In this document: piece by piece, positions 1 to 12,640 of the stretch
Layout: every line of letters begins with the position of its first letter
How positions within the stretch are numbered: the stretch's first letter is position 1
Position numbers and translations under genes: made by a program
Assembly: GCA_033675265.1 (NCBI GenBank)
Contig: JAUJYZ010001422.1
Coordinates: 186,001-250,000 of the forward strand
Source: Actinostola sp. cb2023
Lineage: Eukaryota; Cnidaria; Anthozoa; Actiniaria; Actinostolidae
Direction of reading: 5' to 3'
DNA: 64,000 nucleotides
Notes under the pieces: model-generated
Database searches by the model: none
Seen by the model: only the letters and a program-made list of their open reading frames with translations
What the model was told of the DNA's origin: nothing

Positions 1-2630
1 CTGCAATCTGATTGGCTAAAAATGGTGCGAGTAAATCATTAATTGCACTATTTTGGATCATTAATTGCACCAATTTCTTTTTTTTTAATTTTCGCACAGA
101 AACTCTAATTTTATTAAATTCAAACGATTCTTCATACAAAGTAATTTGTAATTTAGAATGAAAGAGTTGTATTTTAGGCATCAAAATTATTCTTATTATT
201 GCAACTTACCACCTAAATATAACGAGTGTATTTGAAAAGATTTCAAAATGAATATGATTAATAGGTAATTGAACTTCGTGTCGTGCAATTTTGGTCTGAA
301 ATCATACTCGTGATAACAAATTGCACTCCCGCTACGCGGTCGTGCAATTTTGTAATCACTCGTATGATTTCAGACCAAATTGCACTCCACTCAGTTCTAT
401 TACCATTACTTATAAACTTTGGTGGTTGTGGTGGAAGTAGTAGAACTACATTGTTATCGATAGTGGTACTAATTGCTCAGAATTTGGTAGGAATCTTTGG
501 CTGGACATAATAATGGTTGTTCTTATATAGCGCATTTCACATTGTCTCAATGCGCTACACAACCGATGGAGGACTTTTTCGGGCTGCATATGAAGGCGCC
601 CATGGCAGCCGAGCAGCTTACAATCATGAGGAGTTAGTACGTTAGTATGTTCTGCCTACAATTTTGAACGTCCATTTGTCGTGCTGTGAAGTTTGTACGG
701 TAATGTCTTCACTTGAACGAAATAGATCCACTCTAATCAACGACTATCTACTAATCGACCCCATAAGTACATTCTTGCAGTAGCTTTTTCACTATTACAA
801 TACACAGGCTGTTCAGAGAAAAGAAACGCACAGGCGCAGGCACCTAAAACCGTCGATAAGGTCTGATAATATCAAGCGTTATGCATCTTTAAGATATAAT
901 AATCTGCCAGTAAAATGTGCTAACATACGGTAAGATTATTCTCGAAATATCTGCTTCAATTTTCAAGATATTACAAAATGAACTTAAGTTCTTTTTTTTG
1001 GAACAAGGTGGACTTTGTATCTTACCTTTTTCAAGTAAATATCTGGGGTGTTTCTCGTAATATATATGGTGCATAGAAAGTAGACTTGCTTGATATTATT
1101 GTCGAGACACGATAATGAAGACTAATGAAAGTCGGTACAACGAGAAAGGAATTAAATAGGATTGTCATTATTTTTGGGATTATATTACATACTTTTCCTA
1201 ATCTCAGTATAAGACAACGGAGATTGATGACAGAAGTAGAAGAGAGAATCGATGGCGCCCTACTTATCAAAGCATGAAATCAATATCATGGAATTGTTCA
1301 CAAATTAATCAATTTTATCTGAGGACAAAATGGCCGCCTTGTACATTTACCCACAATCCTTCGCGCACAGGAAACTCTAAATGCAGTTTTATTTGGATGC
1401 GAACTAGCTCTGTATGAATCGTTCTCTTCTATAGTCCTTCCGCTCTGCATCATTTTTATGTCAATGTTATATGTTTAGTAGATATGTTTATTTTCTATCC
1501 TATTGTTTATAGTGTTTGTATATGTAACGATAAAAGCGGAAATTTAAAAATTCCTTTTTGATTTTAAATTTTAGTTAATCATTATTGATGTGTATTTGTG
1601 TTTTTAAACACTAGTTCGCGTTTGTTTACTTTTCATTGGATTTTTCTAAGGTTTCCTTTGTGTTTGTCATTTGCAAAGTTAGTCCATAAAGGGGTCACTA
1701 TCAGATATACCTTTCATAAATCGTCCAATATTTCAATATTAGTTACCGTATAAAACTAGTAGTTTAATATAATCAATTCTTTAGTCGTAAGTCATTTGAT
1801 TCGTTATCGTTTACAAAAGATAAAACTGACAGCTGTTATTCTAGTCTTGACTCACATTGTTGAGTGCTTGCTCTCCAAAGTTTCCTCAAAGCAAGATAAT
1901 GTCAATTGTGCTAACATATGATGCTTTCCAAAAAGACAAGATATGTGACTCGAATGTTTGATAAAGTGCTTCCGGTTTTTCTTCTCTTTTTGTTTTATTT
2001 ATTTTTAATTTTATGTAATTATATAATTTATTTTAAAAAAAAATTGTTTATTGACTTGTGAATAGCAAAGGAAATTGAAAAATTCATTTATACAATCTGG
2101 GTTTTTTTTCATACTTTCTTCCATATGTCTCTCGTTTGATGGCCAATATACTTCTAGCTAAATGTTGCTTAAAAAGAAATATATGCAAGAAAGGAAAGAG
2201 AGAAAAGCCCGAGAAATTTTGTGAAGCCCCTTAGTAGCAAGTATTCCAATATAAAACACTCTTTTAGAAGGGATAACTTCGTTATTCATGATGGTTTTGA
2301 TAAGTCCATATTTGGGATAAGTCCATATTTGGTAATTAAATCCATTTTTGGGCGCATTCCTTTTATGATATATATAATGCATAGTAATAAACGCAACCAT
2401 TGACTCAAATTAATAGCGTGGTTGCCATGACGACACCAGTTATACTCACTCCCTCTCTTGATATGATCTCACTCGCTCTCTTGATATGATCTACAACATT
2501 CAGAATGATATCACAAACTAATACGCAGCTTACTTTTGCTGACCACAAGTAAGAGAGGTTGTAATTATCCTTCAAAGAAATTATTTGAATTAGTTTCGAG
2601 ATACTTTGATAGGAAAGAGAAAGAGGAAAG
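1..2630. other. AT-rich non-coding stretch, no supported gene
   Basis: Open frames here are short and do not resemble a protein family. The stretch holds a foldback around 281-386 and, at about 511-600, a sequence with tatagcgc and gcgct blocks of the kind seen at the 3' ends of SINE/LINE families (compare 20722-20812). Nothing else is recognised. Confidence 0.6.
281..386. repeat. Foldback (inverted-repeat) element
   Basis: The left arm (gtgcaattttggtctgaaat) and the right arm (atttcagaccaaattgcac) are inverted copies around a short centre containing the palindrome-like ctcccgctacgcgg. A related copy starts near 48575 and a looser relative lies at 34930-35200, so this is a dispersed family. 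No coding capacity. Confidence 0.65.
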
Positions 2631-2639
2631 AACGAGAGG

Positions 2640-3090
2640 GGAATAAGGCGAGATATGAGGCGAGAGACAAAAAGAATGAGAGAGAGGAATGAGGCGCGAG
2701 AGAACGCGAAAAGAACGCGAAGGGATTGAGGCGAGAGGAAAGAACGCGAAGGGATTGAGGCGAGAGGAAAGAACGCGAAGGATTGGGGCGAGGGATTGAG
2801 GCGAGGGAGGCGAGAGGAAAGAACGCGAAGGGATTGGGGATTGAGGCGAGAGGGCGAGAGGAAAGAACGCGAAGGGATTGGGGCGAAAGACGCGAAAGGA
2901 CGCGAGTGGATTGAGGCGAGAGGAAAGAACGCGAAGGGATTGAGGCGAGAGGAAAGAACGCGAAGGGATTGAGGCGAGAGGAAAGAACGCGACGCGAAGG
3001 GATTGGGGCGAGAGGAAAGGACGCGAGGGGATTGAGGCGAGAGGAAAGAACGCGAAGGGATTGAGGCGAGAGGAAATAACGCGAGGTGAA
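2640..3090. repeat. GA-rich minisatellite, unit about 29 bp
   Basis: Imperfect head-to-tail copies of a purine-rich unit containing gaggcgagaggaaagaacgc. Copies vary in length. A long minus-strand frame across it is low-complexity Ser/Leu/Arg sequence created by the repeat, not a gene. Confidence 0.85.
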
Positions 3091-4018
3091 TGAGGTAACG
3101 CAACGCTAAAACGGTTTTAGACAGACATTTTACTTTGTTCTTATAGTCTACATGGTTTAACATTAGAATGTTAAACCAAAGCGAATATTGGAATTCAAAC
3201 TGTCCAAAAGGGCTCGTTTTTGACGCTTTTTGAGAATATTACGCGATGTTGAAATAAATCTCCTCTTCAAACGAAATACGGCTCTTTTTCACAGTCATAT
3301 TTTACTGTAGCCATACGAGTTTGCGCAGTGAGTCGTTAAACGATGTAATTGCTCCAAAATGCGTTTCTTTTCCACAGCTACTGTTTCAATACATCGAACC
3401 GTACTATACTTGTCGACAATTTACCAAATATAAAGTCTGGACCTTTACACGATCACAACTATTGTAACTCCTATATAACCTTACCTTTGCCATGTGTTGT
3501 ACCCAGGGAAATATCGATTAAGTCTATACAAAATAAAATCACGAATTCTTGTTGTTATATGGCCATACGTTGGAGCTACTTCCATGAAATAAACTACATG
3601 GTTCCACAATATTTTTTTTTTTCTGTGACCTAAAAATAACTTGGTAAACTGTAGTTGAAGTAATATGATACCACCACTAGAGCAGGTGAATGCGACGTTT
3701 TTCAAATGGCTCTTACGTTTATTTCGGATGTTATTAATGAATCCTGAAGTCTAGACTACTGAAACCTTAGCAACACAGAAAGATTGCTTGATAGGCGAGG
3801 AGGAGTGATATTTGACAATCTGCTGGCAGATAACTCCTACTTGTAGAGCGGGCATTCGCTAATTGACTTCAAGTCGTATGTTGAGTCAATACTTTTGGTC
3901 TATCTGGTAGATAGTCATCTTTTCTAGAGTTTCACAGCATTTCCTTAATAAATTATAAGACTGACTTGTGTCAGTGTGGTAGATAGCAATCAAAGCGCAA
4001 GTATTGTAAGAATTATTA
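3091..4018. other. Unannotated non-coding stretch
   Basis: No recognisable gene, repeat or RNA. Short frames on both strands overlap each other and lack family features. Confidence 0.5.
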
Positions 4019-4275
<257 letters not shown>

Positions 4276-4527
4276 AAGTAGTGCTTTGAACTAAAATAGC
4301 CAAAACGTGTATATATTTTTTATATTATGAAATGGCAACTAAGGAAAGTTTCTGCAGTTTTAAAATGTCTGTAGTTTGTACTACGGTGTTTTTGTGTTTT
4401 CCCTCAAATTAAAAGACTGGCTATGTCAGAGTTGTAGATAGCAATCTTTACTTAAGCAAGTAGGCACTTTGAATTAAAATAACCAAATCTATCTAAATCG
4501 TCTACAAAGAACTTCGTTTCAAGTCGA

Positions 4528-5390
4528 GTTGAAAGCAGGTTCTTATAACTCGGGTACAAGTTCTACAGGAAACCCGAGTAAAAAACCGGTTATCATAACT
4601 CGAGTATTCTACAGGAAACCCGAGTAAAAAGCAGGTTCTTATAACTCGGGTATTCTACAGGAAACCCGAGTAAAAAGCAGGTTCTTATAACTCGGGTATT
4701 CTACAGGAAACTTGAGTAAAAAGCAGCGCAGGTTCTTATAACTCGGGTATTCTACAGGAAACCCGAGTAAAAAGCAGGTTATTATAACTCGGATATTCTA
4801 CAGGAAACCCGAGTAAAAAGCAGGTTATTATAACTCGGATATATTCTACAGGAAACCCGAGTAAAAAGCAGGTTATTATAACTCGGGTATTCTACAGGAA
4901 ACCCGAGTAAAAAGCAGGTTCTTATAACTCGGGTATTCTACAGGAAACCCGAGTAAAAAGCAGGTTCTTATAACTCGGGTATTCTACAGGAAACCCGAGT
5001 AAAAAGCAGGTTATTATAACTCGGATATATTCTACAGGGAAACCCGAGTAAAAGCGAGTTATTATAACTCGGGTATTCTACAGGAAACCCGAGTAAAAAG
5101 CAGGTTATTATAACTCGGGTATTCTACAGGAAACCCGAGTAAAAAGCAGGTTATTATAACTCGGGTATTCTACAGGAAACCCGAGTAAAAAGCAGGTAAT
5201 ATCAGATTATTATTATTCTACAGGAAACCCGAGTAAAAAGCAGGTTATTATAACTCGGGTATTCTACAGGAAACCCGAGTAAAAAGCAGGTTATTATAAC
5301 TCGGGTATTCTACAGGAAACCCGAGTAAAAAGCAGGTTATTAAAACTCGGGTATTCTACAGGAAACCCGAGTAAAAAGCAGGTTATTATT
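4528..5390. repeat. 46-bp minisatellite, each unit with a potential hairpin
   Basis: About 18 tandem copies of a roughly 46-bp unit. Each copy contains actcgggt, then about 12 bases (attctacaggaa), then acccgagt. These 8-base arms are complementary, so each unit can form a stem-loop. Arms stay matched in most copies, with a few single-base differences such as ctcggat. The array ends at a non-repetitive ttattcgcggtatt. Confidence 0.9.
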
Positions 5391-5805
5391 CGCGGTATTT
5401 TACTGTACATTACAATATAAAGTACTGGGAAACAAGCAAGCCACAGTCGACTAACCTTGTAAAATGCTGTCGTCTTATAGACGATGTTAACGTTTGCGGT
5501 ATTTTGTTTCTATCCGCTCTTAACAATTAACGGCCCGTTTAAACGTCGAACATTTCAGGTAGCGAATGCATTAACTAAGACTAGATAATTTAAGGCGACC
5601 TTATTTGATGCCATTCGAACGTCAACATCAATCAATTAGTTAACTTTATTTCAATTCAAATTTGAGGTCACAAATTATGACTCTCTGAACTGGATCTTAA
5701 ACGAATATTCTAAAAAGTTATTTGCCATGTTGACTGTAATCAGATATTATATTGATTATACCAGGGAGGTGCGTACGCTACGTACCAGGCAGCTGTTTCA
5801 CAAGT
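5391..5805. other. Non-coding spacer between two arrays
   Basis: No gene or repeat recognised in these 415 bases. Confidence 0.5.
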
Positions 5806-6135
5806 CATTTTCCTCTCTCTTTCTCTCTCTCTCTCTTTCTTCCTTCCTTCCTTCCTTCCTTCCTTCCTTCCTTCCTTCCTTCCTTCCTTCCTTCCTTCCT
5901 TCCTTCCTTCCTTCCTTCCTTCCTTCCTTCCTTCCTTCCTTCCTTCCTTCCTTCCTTCCTTCCTTCCTTCCTTCCTTCCTTCCTTCCTTCCTTCCTTCCT
6001 TCCTTCCTTCCTTCCTTCCTTCCTTCCTTCCTTCCTTCCTTCCTTCCTTCCTTCCTTCCTTCCTTCTTTCCTTCCTTCCTTCCTTCCTTCCTTCCTTCCT
6101 TCCTTCCTTCCTTCCTTCCTTCCTCCGTTTCTTCC
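5806..6135. repeat. (TTCC)n microsatellite
   Basis: About 290 bp of almost uninterrupted cttcctt tetranucleotide, preceded by a short ctctct tract. The array keeps long frames open on both strands (Phe/Leu/Pro/Ser on +, Lys/Glu/Gly/Arg on -); these are artefacts. Confidence 0.97.
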
Positions 6136-6215
6136 TTCCTTTCTTCCATCCCTCTTTCCTGTCGTTGTACCTTCCTTTCTTTCTTTCTCGCTTTTGTTTT
6201 CTTTCTTCCTTTCGT

Positions 6216-6535
6216 AAGCGACCATCTCCCTTAAGCGACCACCTTTACAAAATCCCATTTTGTTTCTCATATATAATCACTGTAATTGAAATCTCTCGTA
6301 AGGGACCACCTTTACAAAACCCCGTTTTGTTTCTCATATATAATCACTGTAATTGAAATCTCTCGTAAGGGACCATCTCCCTTCAATAATAAGCGACCAC
6401 CTTTACAAACCCCGTTTTGTTTCTCATATACTGTAATCGCTGTAATTGAAATCTCTCGTAAGCGACCATATCTCGTAAGCGACCACTAATTCCAGATCCC
6501 GAGGTGGTCGCTTACGAGGGAGTCTACTGTAGTTA
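6216..6535. repeat. About 70-bp tandem repeat built on gtaagcgaccacc
   Basis: Three to four copies of a unit containing gtaagcgaccacctttacaa and tgtaattgaaatctctcgta. The array stops in gagggagtctactgtag, which read in reverse is ctacagtagactccctc. The cagtagactc start resembles pogo/Tc1-type terminal repeats, so the array looks like an expanded transposon end. Confidence 0.7.
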
Positions 6536-8145
6536 AATTTCTATTGTCTTTTATTGTTTAAATTGAGTGCTATTTAGTATATACACGGTTTTAGTGTATG
6601 TGCTCTAGCAAAGTTAGCAATGCCAATAATATAGTCCATAAATAATATAAATAAATAATATAAATAAATAATATATTGCCCGACATCGATTTATTTACCA
6701 ACCCGAAATGTTTATGTTCGGTTGTTATTGCAAATTTAGCATCCTTTAGTGTTATCTAACTCATCACTAACTGAACGTAACCACAAATACAACGTTATAT
6801 ATTGTAAGCAATTCTTCGTTCGTAGCTTTTCTTAAATAATGAGGGGTTTATTTAATTATACGCTTTGTAAAATAATATACTCATGTCGATACTGCTACCC
6901 AAAATAGCACTCGCGGGCTCACCCGCTTGTTTTATTTTACTATATATATCTACATTAAACATTTGGAGTACCTTTATAGTCAGTAAAGAAAATAAGAAAC
7001 ACTCGTTAAAAAAACTCAATACGGGAGAAAGTTTCCGAATCTGAGCAAACACCGACAATTAGAGGAGTCTAAATATTGATTAAGATGGTGAAAGAGGTGG
7101 CGAACTTGGCCGATTGCTATTCCGCACAATTTTGTAAACGCTCTGTGATTGGTTCAACACAGATTGTCCAATCAAGTTAGACAATCAAGTTTGACAGGGT
7201 TTTTTAATGAACAGTTTCATGCCTTCGAGTTCGTCCGTTGTTGTTGACCTAGGTTTGTACCGACCACCATATGTTTGTCAATCTATCTTGTAAAGCACTT
7301 GTTCTTCGAACGCTGCTTATATCCATCGCGAAGGAAAAGGACACTTGATCGAGTGGGCCAGCGAAAGCTATTTCTTCCCTATTGCTTGGTCATTTCTTTT
7401 TTTTAAACGAAACGTTAGTGGTTTCTACCAATCTGTCCAAATCAGTCATCAGCTAACCAAGGTGGGCTAGAAGTTATTGTCTATAATATATGAATGTATA
7501 TGCAAACATACGAACGTGTAGTTAGTTTCAACAGTTTGTCATAAAAACGCACTAAGATATTGTAGTTTCAATTACATACTATTGTAGGATCATCTTATAT
7601 TTACGGTGTACTATACGCGCTAGTGTTATGCACTGTGCGAAGTAGCACCTTGTGTGATACCGTTTCGTAAGTAAGTTTTGTTAGATGTATGGCGGGAATT
7701 ATTCAGTAAAATAAATCTTTACTTTTAGAACGGAAAGCGGCATTATAAAAAGAATGAGCAAAAAACATATTATATACATTATTTTAACAATGCCGAAATT
7801 TCATCTTTTAAACTTCTTCACGCGCTAAGAAATAGCGCAGGTTATTCAGACCATTTTCCTAAACTTTAAAAAGGAACTTAGGAAAAGGATAGCAAAAGGA
7901 AAGAAAGAATAAATATACGAAAAGTTGTAACAATAAAACCATCTGATGACTTCAATACACATTTTAAAAGTCTATTTTTATTGAGTACAAATATTTTCCA
8001 ACCATTTTGTTCTTGGACAAGAGTCCCGATGCAGTTATGTTTATTCTGAACTTGAACTTTTTATTTAATTTAATACTGCCTTTTAGATAATACAGAATAC
8101 ATGCATGCAATTATAATGTTCCTTATTTTAGGGCACATGCTAGTT
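6536..8145. other. AT-rich non-coding stretch
   Basis: About 1.6 kb with no supported exon. Contains a small aaataatat repeat (about 6636-6675). Nothing else recognised. Confidence 0.5.
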
Positions 8146-8563
8146 AGCCATTACCAAAACGAGCAGGGGACTGGGACCAAGTCCGTAAAACTAATTCAAT
8201 AAGAAACTAACAAAAGTGGGCATCATTTTCTGAGAGAGCAGATCAAACTCAGCTAGTCTGGAAAGTTTGGTGAACTTCGGCTTAATATTGACGATGTTAG
8301 AGGGCATCAAAGATGTCTATTTTCCCACACAAACTCTGTAAATTTTTGACGTTGCCCAGCCAAACCATACATTCACTGTAAAATTTTGGCTGGACAACAC
8401 AATTTCAAAAGTTTATAATTCCGACAGAATTCGCTCAAATCACATCAAACTTTGCACAGATACTAATTTCAACATGTTGTTTCATGTCATAAACTTAATT
8501 TTGTAATTGCATTAATTCTAATAAACTCGTTCCCAGTTCCCTGCTCGTTTAGGTAATGGGTAA
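8146..8563. mobile_element. Non-autonomous DNA element with terminal inverted repeats
   Basis: The left end (ccattaccaaaacgagcagg) is the inverse, with few mismatches, of the right end (cctgctcgtttaggtaatgg). The roughly 420-bp interior has no coding frame. It ends about 200 bp upstream of the GPCR start codon. The superfamily is not assigned, as no clear target duplication is visible. Confidence 0.6.
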
Positions 8564-8617
8564 TTGTTAACAGCCCAAGGGCTGATCTGCACAATTAGCT
8601 AGCAAGTAAATTCATAT

Positions 8618-8621
8618 TTTA

Positions 8622-8672
<51 letters not shown>

Positions 8673-8676
8673 TAAA
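8618..8676. repeat. (AAT)n microsatellite
   Basis: Uninterrupted aat triplets, about 55 bp, in the 5' flank of the GPCR gene. Confidence 0.9.
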
Positions 8677-8760
8677 TATTATCCAATTAAACTCTCAGGG
8701 CTATCAACTATTGATTACTGCTTCAAACTGGAAAGGTCAGAGTAAAAAGCACAAATAACG

Positions 8761-9864
8761 ATGTCCTCACCGACTTCAAACTCTAGTTTCCCCAACACTT
8801 CCGTTCAGAGTGCCTTGGGCGAGTACCTAGAGAACACCAGCACTGCATACTGGGTAATAAAGGTAGTGATTGCCATAGCAACCATTGTTGGTAATGGAGT
8901 TGTAATCTACTTGATCGTGACGAGAAGGAAACTGCATTATGCTGATAACTGGTTTATCCTGTCACTAAGCCTGTCAGACCTGTTTATTGGTGCATATATT
9001 ACGCCATCTGAGCTCTTCTGCGAGTTCTTCGAGATTTGTATAAAAAACCGTCTAATCAGACCAGTTTTTCCGAATTTTCTGATCATGTCGTCGATCTGCA
9101 ATCTCTGTACCTTAACTTTGGATCGTTACATAGCGATTATGTACCCACTGCGTTACGTCACCTTGATGACGTCAACACGTGTCAAGCAGCTTGTCTTCCT
9201 GGCCTGGTTTATACCATTGATCATCACCATAGCAACACTGCTGCCCTTGATAAGCTCGCAGTATCTGACTATTGATCGCTACCTGGTCATTGTGTGGATA
9301 GTGGTTATTACTATTATACCATCTGCGATACTGGTCGTTGTCTACTTACGTATTTACATTGTTATACAAAAACAACGAAAAATGGCCACACGACACACGC
9401 ACTTATCATCCGCATCTTTACATGAGTCACGTGACCGTCAAAGATCACGTGACCGTCAACGATCACGTGACCGCTCTTCCGTTAAAGTATTGGGCGTGGT
9501 CATCTTGTTTTTTGTGCTGTGTTGGCAACCTTCGATGTACAGAGCGATCTGTGAGCATTTTCGACGATGTCACGCGACTGCCTTCGTCAAGCAGTGCGCG
9601 CGCATTCTAATTCTTCTGAACTCTGTCTTCAACTTTATTGTGTACGCGTTGCTGAAGAAGGATCTACGAAAAGAGTTTTTAAAAATGTGCAAGACAATTA
9701 TCACCAGGGAGAGAAGTCACTCGCGTAACTCTACGACCAGTGGTCGGTCTGCTTCTAGTGGCCTTTCGACCACATCGGTACGATATCTGCACCAGTGCTC
9801 TAGTACGGAGATGATTATCATGGATGGTAGCAGTAGAAGCATTTGTAACACTGAATTAGACTAG
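8761..9864 (+). CDS. Intronless class A (rhodopsin-family) GPCR
   Basis: A 367-residue seven-helix receptor in one exon. The N-terminus has three N-glycosylation sites (N7, N12, N25). TM1 (about 31-54) has GN45; TM2 (63-82) has LSLSD with D73; TM3 ends in D121-R122-Y123; TM4 is about 143-165 and TM5 173-200. ICL3 (about 201-240) is basic with three SRDRQR-like copies. TM6 has CWQP (254-257). TM7 has N-S-V-F-N-F-I-V-Y (287-295) followed by the helix-8-like KKDLRKEF; the tail is Ser/Thr-rich. It should be a plasma-membrane receptor coupled to G proteins, ligand unknown. Oddities: counting back from R122, position 3.25 is Arg rather than Cys, ECL2 has no Cys, position 3.32 is Pro, not the Asp of amine receptors, and the NPxxY proline is Phe. 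Single-exon GPCRs are common in cnidarians. Confidence 0.92.
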   Translation: MSSPTSNSSFPNTSVQSALGEYLENTSTAYWVIKVVIAIATIVGNGVVIYLIVTRRKLHYADNWFILSLSLSDLFIGAYITPSELFCEFFEICIKNRLIRPVFPNFLIMSSICNLCTLTLDRYIAIMYPLRYVTLMTSTRVKQLVFLAWFIPLIITIATLLPLISSQYLTIDRYLVIVWIVVITIIPSAILVVVYLRIYIVIQKQRKMATRHTHLSSASLHESRDRQRSRDRQRSRDRSSVKVLGVVILFFVLCWQPSMYRAICEHFRRCHATAFVKQCARILILLNSVFNFIVYALLKKDLRKEFLKMCKTIITRERSHSRNSTTSGRSASSGLSTTSVRYLHQCSSTEMIIMDGSSRSICNTELD

Positions 9865-9874
9865 AGATATAATG

Positions 9875-10160
9875 ATACTTCCATTTTGCTTCCTCTCGGT
9901 TTACTTCCTCCACTTGTCACTATCTTCATCCATCATTCCTTCCTCTCTTCCATTCCTCCTTTCCATCCATCATTTCCTCTCGTCCTTCTCTTCACTCCTT
10001 CCCTCTCTTCGTTCATTTTCTTCAGTCCTCTCTCTTCCGCCCTTCCCTCTCTTCCGTCCTCCTCTCTCTTCAGCTCTTCCCTCTTTTCAACCGTCCCCGT
10101 TCTCCCGTCTTCCCCTCTCTACCGCCCTTCCCTCCTTCTCTTCCACGTGCGCTATACCTA
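9875..10160. repeat. Pyrimidine-rich low-complexity tract
   Basis: Degenerate ttcc/ctct sequence beginning just after the GPCR stop codon, probably in its 3' UTR or flank. Two open frames through it are Ser/Phe/Leu/Pro low-complexity. Confidence 0.75.
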
Positions 10161-10539
10161 TACGCTATATTACTCTACCAGTAGAATCTGTTTACCCCTA
10201 TATAACCTCACTTACAAAGACAATTTTAATTTTCAATATTACTTGCACTCTGTCTACATGAACACGTGCCGAATGAAGACCACATGACTGTGTTTAATGA
10301 TTATTCTAGCATGGCGTCAACCAAGGTCAATATTGGTAATACGAGTTTGCGTAATATTTATTATTTATTTGCTCTTGAATTTACTGTATATTCTTGAATT
10401 TACTGTTCATCGTTTTTATTGAAAAATATCTGAAAAAGTTAGTTTCATTGTAATATTAGCAAAAGTGAGCCCCACCTTGTATTTTTTCCGTTTTTTTTTT
10501 TTACACGATGGTTCATGCTACGCACTTGTTGATTATTAT

Positions 10540-11148
10540 CTGGTTATACACTGACGCAGTCTCTACTAGTTTATAACCGCTAATCCCTGTCTACACCGAC
10601 GCAGTCTCTACTAGTTTATAACCGCTAGTCCCTGTCTATACACCGACGCAGTCTCTACTAGTTTATAACCGCTAGTCCCTGTCTATACACTGACGCAGTC
10701 TCTACTAATTTATAACCGCTAGTCCCTGTCTACACCGACGCAGTCTCTACTAGTTTATAACCGCTAATCCCTGTCTACACCGACGCAGTCTCTACTAGTT
10801 TATAACCGCTAGTCCCTGTCTATACACTGACGCAGTCTCTACTAGTTTATAACCGCTAATCCCTGTCTATACACCGACGCAGTCTCTACTAGTTTATAAC
10901 CGCTAGTCCCTGTCTATACACCGACGCAGTCTCTACTAGTTTATAACCGCTAATCCCTGTCTACACCGACGCAGTCTCTACTAGTTTATAACCGCTAGTC
11001 CCTGTCTACACCGACGCAGTCTCTACTAGTTTATAACCGCTAGTCCCTGTCTATACACCGACGCAGTCTCTACTAGTTTATATCCGCTAGTCCCTGTCTA
11101 CACCGACGCAGTCTCTACTACTTTATAACCGCTAGTCCCTAACAAGCA
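10540..11148. repeat. 44-48-bp minisatellite downstream of the GPCR
   Basis: About 13 copies of a unit containing gacgcagtctctactagttt and ataaccgctagtccctgtct. Two length classes occur, differing by presence of tata before cacc, plus an a/g variant in cta(a/g)tccc, which would allow array typing. Confidence 0.92.
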
Positions 11149-12507
11149 CTAGTTGCTAAACGATCGACATCACTAGTTTATCATTCACATTATTTTCTCC
11201 GGAATTTTCATTGGTCGAGAGACGACAATTATTCCACAATTGATTTTGTTTCTTTGTCTCATGATGTTTTAGAGCCATTTTTGCTGTTATTCTTGCGCGT
11301 GCGAGCTACTGTGTAATACGCTGGCATATTTTGCGTGTTCTCTTGCTCTTATATGGTAAAATGATGCACTAGTGGAATAATAAAGAAAGTGATTGTAAAC
11401 TGCGTCACTATTGAGCAGTCTGTATCTCTGTCAGCTCTGCTGAAGTGCATCTGCTAAAAAGCTTTCTTATTTTATGGTAACGTTACCTAAATCTGTTGGT
11501 TTATGGCCTCGTTTTGGCTTCTAAAAAGACTCTTAAATTTATCACAGGTCTTGAGCTGCAATGCAGTATTCAAAAGACAATCTTTTTCGCAATAACTGTA
11601 AATGTACGTCAATTGTTTTCTTGTAGTCTCGGAACAGACACCAGGGGAAAACGTCTGCGCATGCGTGAGCTGTTTTAATTGTCAGTATTTCGAATTCAAT
11701 CCTGGCCTCCTCTACAAGCGTCTCTCTGTCCTCTCTCCCCTCTGGGCTTACTGTTGTATATTGGCCGGGAGGGACTGTAACATCTTGAAGTCAAAAGAAA
11801 AGCGAGACGGGGGCCAAGTCCCCCTCTTCCTTAAAAATGCAAAGGGACCCCAGAAGGGAGATGAGCATGCTATAGATTCACCGATGAAAGGATATAAGCA
11901 AAATTATTGACTATCTAGTAGTACTACTTATGAACAGCCTTAATTAACTGACATTTGTAGCTTTTCCAAGGAACACATATACTTTATTAGTTTCCAACAC
12001 AAAATACAATTTCGTTTTGTGTGTATTTCAGGCGAACTGTCATATTAAAAGATTTATTGAAGCAATAAAATATGTTTTTTCTTGTCAGGAACCTTCTTTT
12101 TGTAAGTCAAATTCTGACTCGAGTGGCCGTCAAACCGTCATTTCTCTTGCTCCAAGCCTCATTTTTAGATCGATAAAGTCACTCTAAGCTTTCTAAATAT
12201 AGATGTAAATTGTAAGCTCTTTGTAAACAAAAGCAAACGCAATCCAGATTGTGAAAGTTAGGTTCGAACATTTTGAATGTTTAATTTGAAGGCCACTATA
12301 TGTCACTCGTAAAACCGTTTTGAGAATGGTTTTTTTTCTGATCATTCACCTTAATTAAACAAAATTGAGAAAGCTGTTCTATTGAGAGGTGATAAAGTAG
12401 TAGTTATTTCAGCTGGTGATAACCGAGATTAAATGTCAACAAAACCAGCAGAAATATCACAATAGATTAGGAAATATTATATCAGTTGGTTCAAGGCCCT
12501 TTGTAAA
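11149..12507. other. Non-coding stretch
   Basis: About 1.35 kb. Frames near 11496-11910 are short and match nothing I recognise. No splice-bounded exon seen. Confidence 0.5.
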
Positions 12508-12601
12508 TACCTACCTACCTACCTACCTACCTACCTACCTACCTACCTACCTACCTACCTACCTACCTACCTACCTACCTACCTACCTGCCTACCTACCT
12601 A

Positions 12602-12640
<39 letters not shown>

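Noticed and set aside
2405..3163. 252-codon minus-strand frame rich in Ser, Leu, Arg, Pro
   Set aside because: Generated by the GA-rich minisatellite; no domain and irregular unit lengths.
5727..6356. Four long frames (up to 209 codons) on both strands
   Set aside because: They are translations of the (TTCC)n microsatellite plus short flanks.
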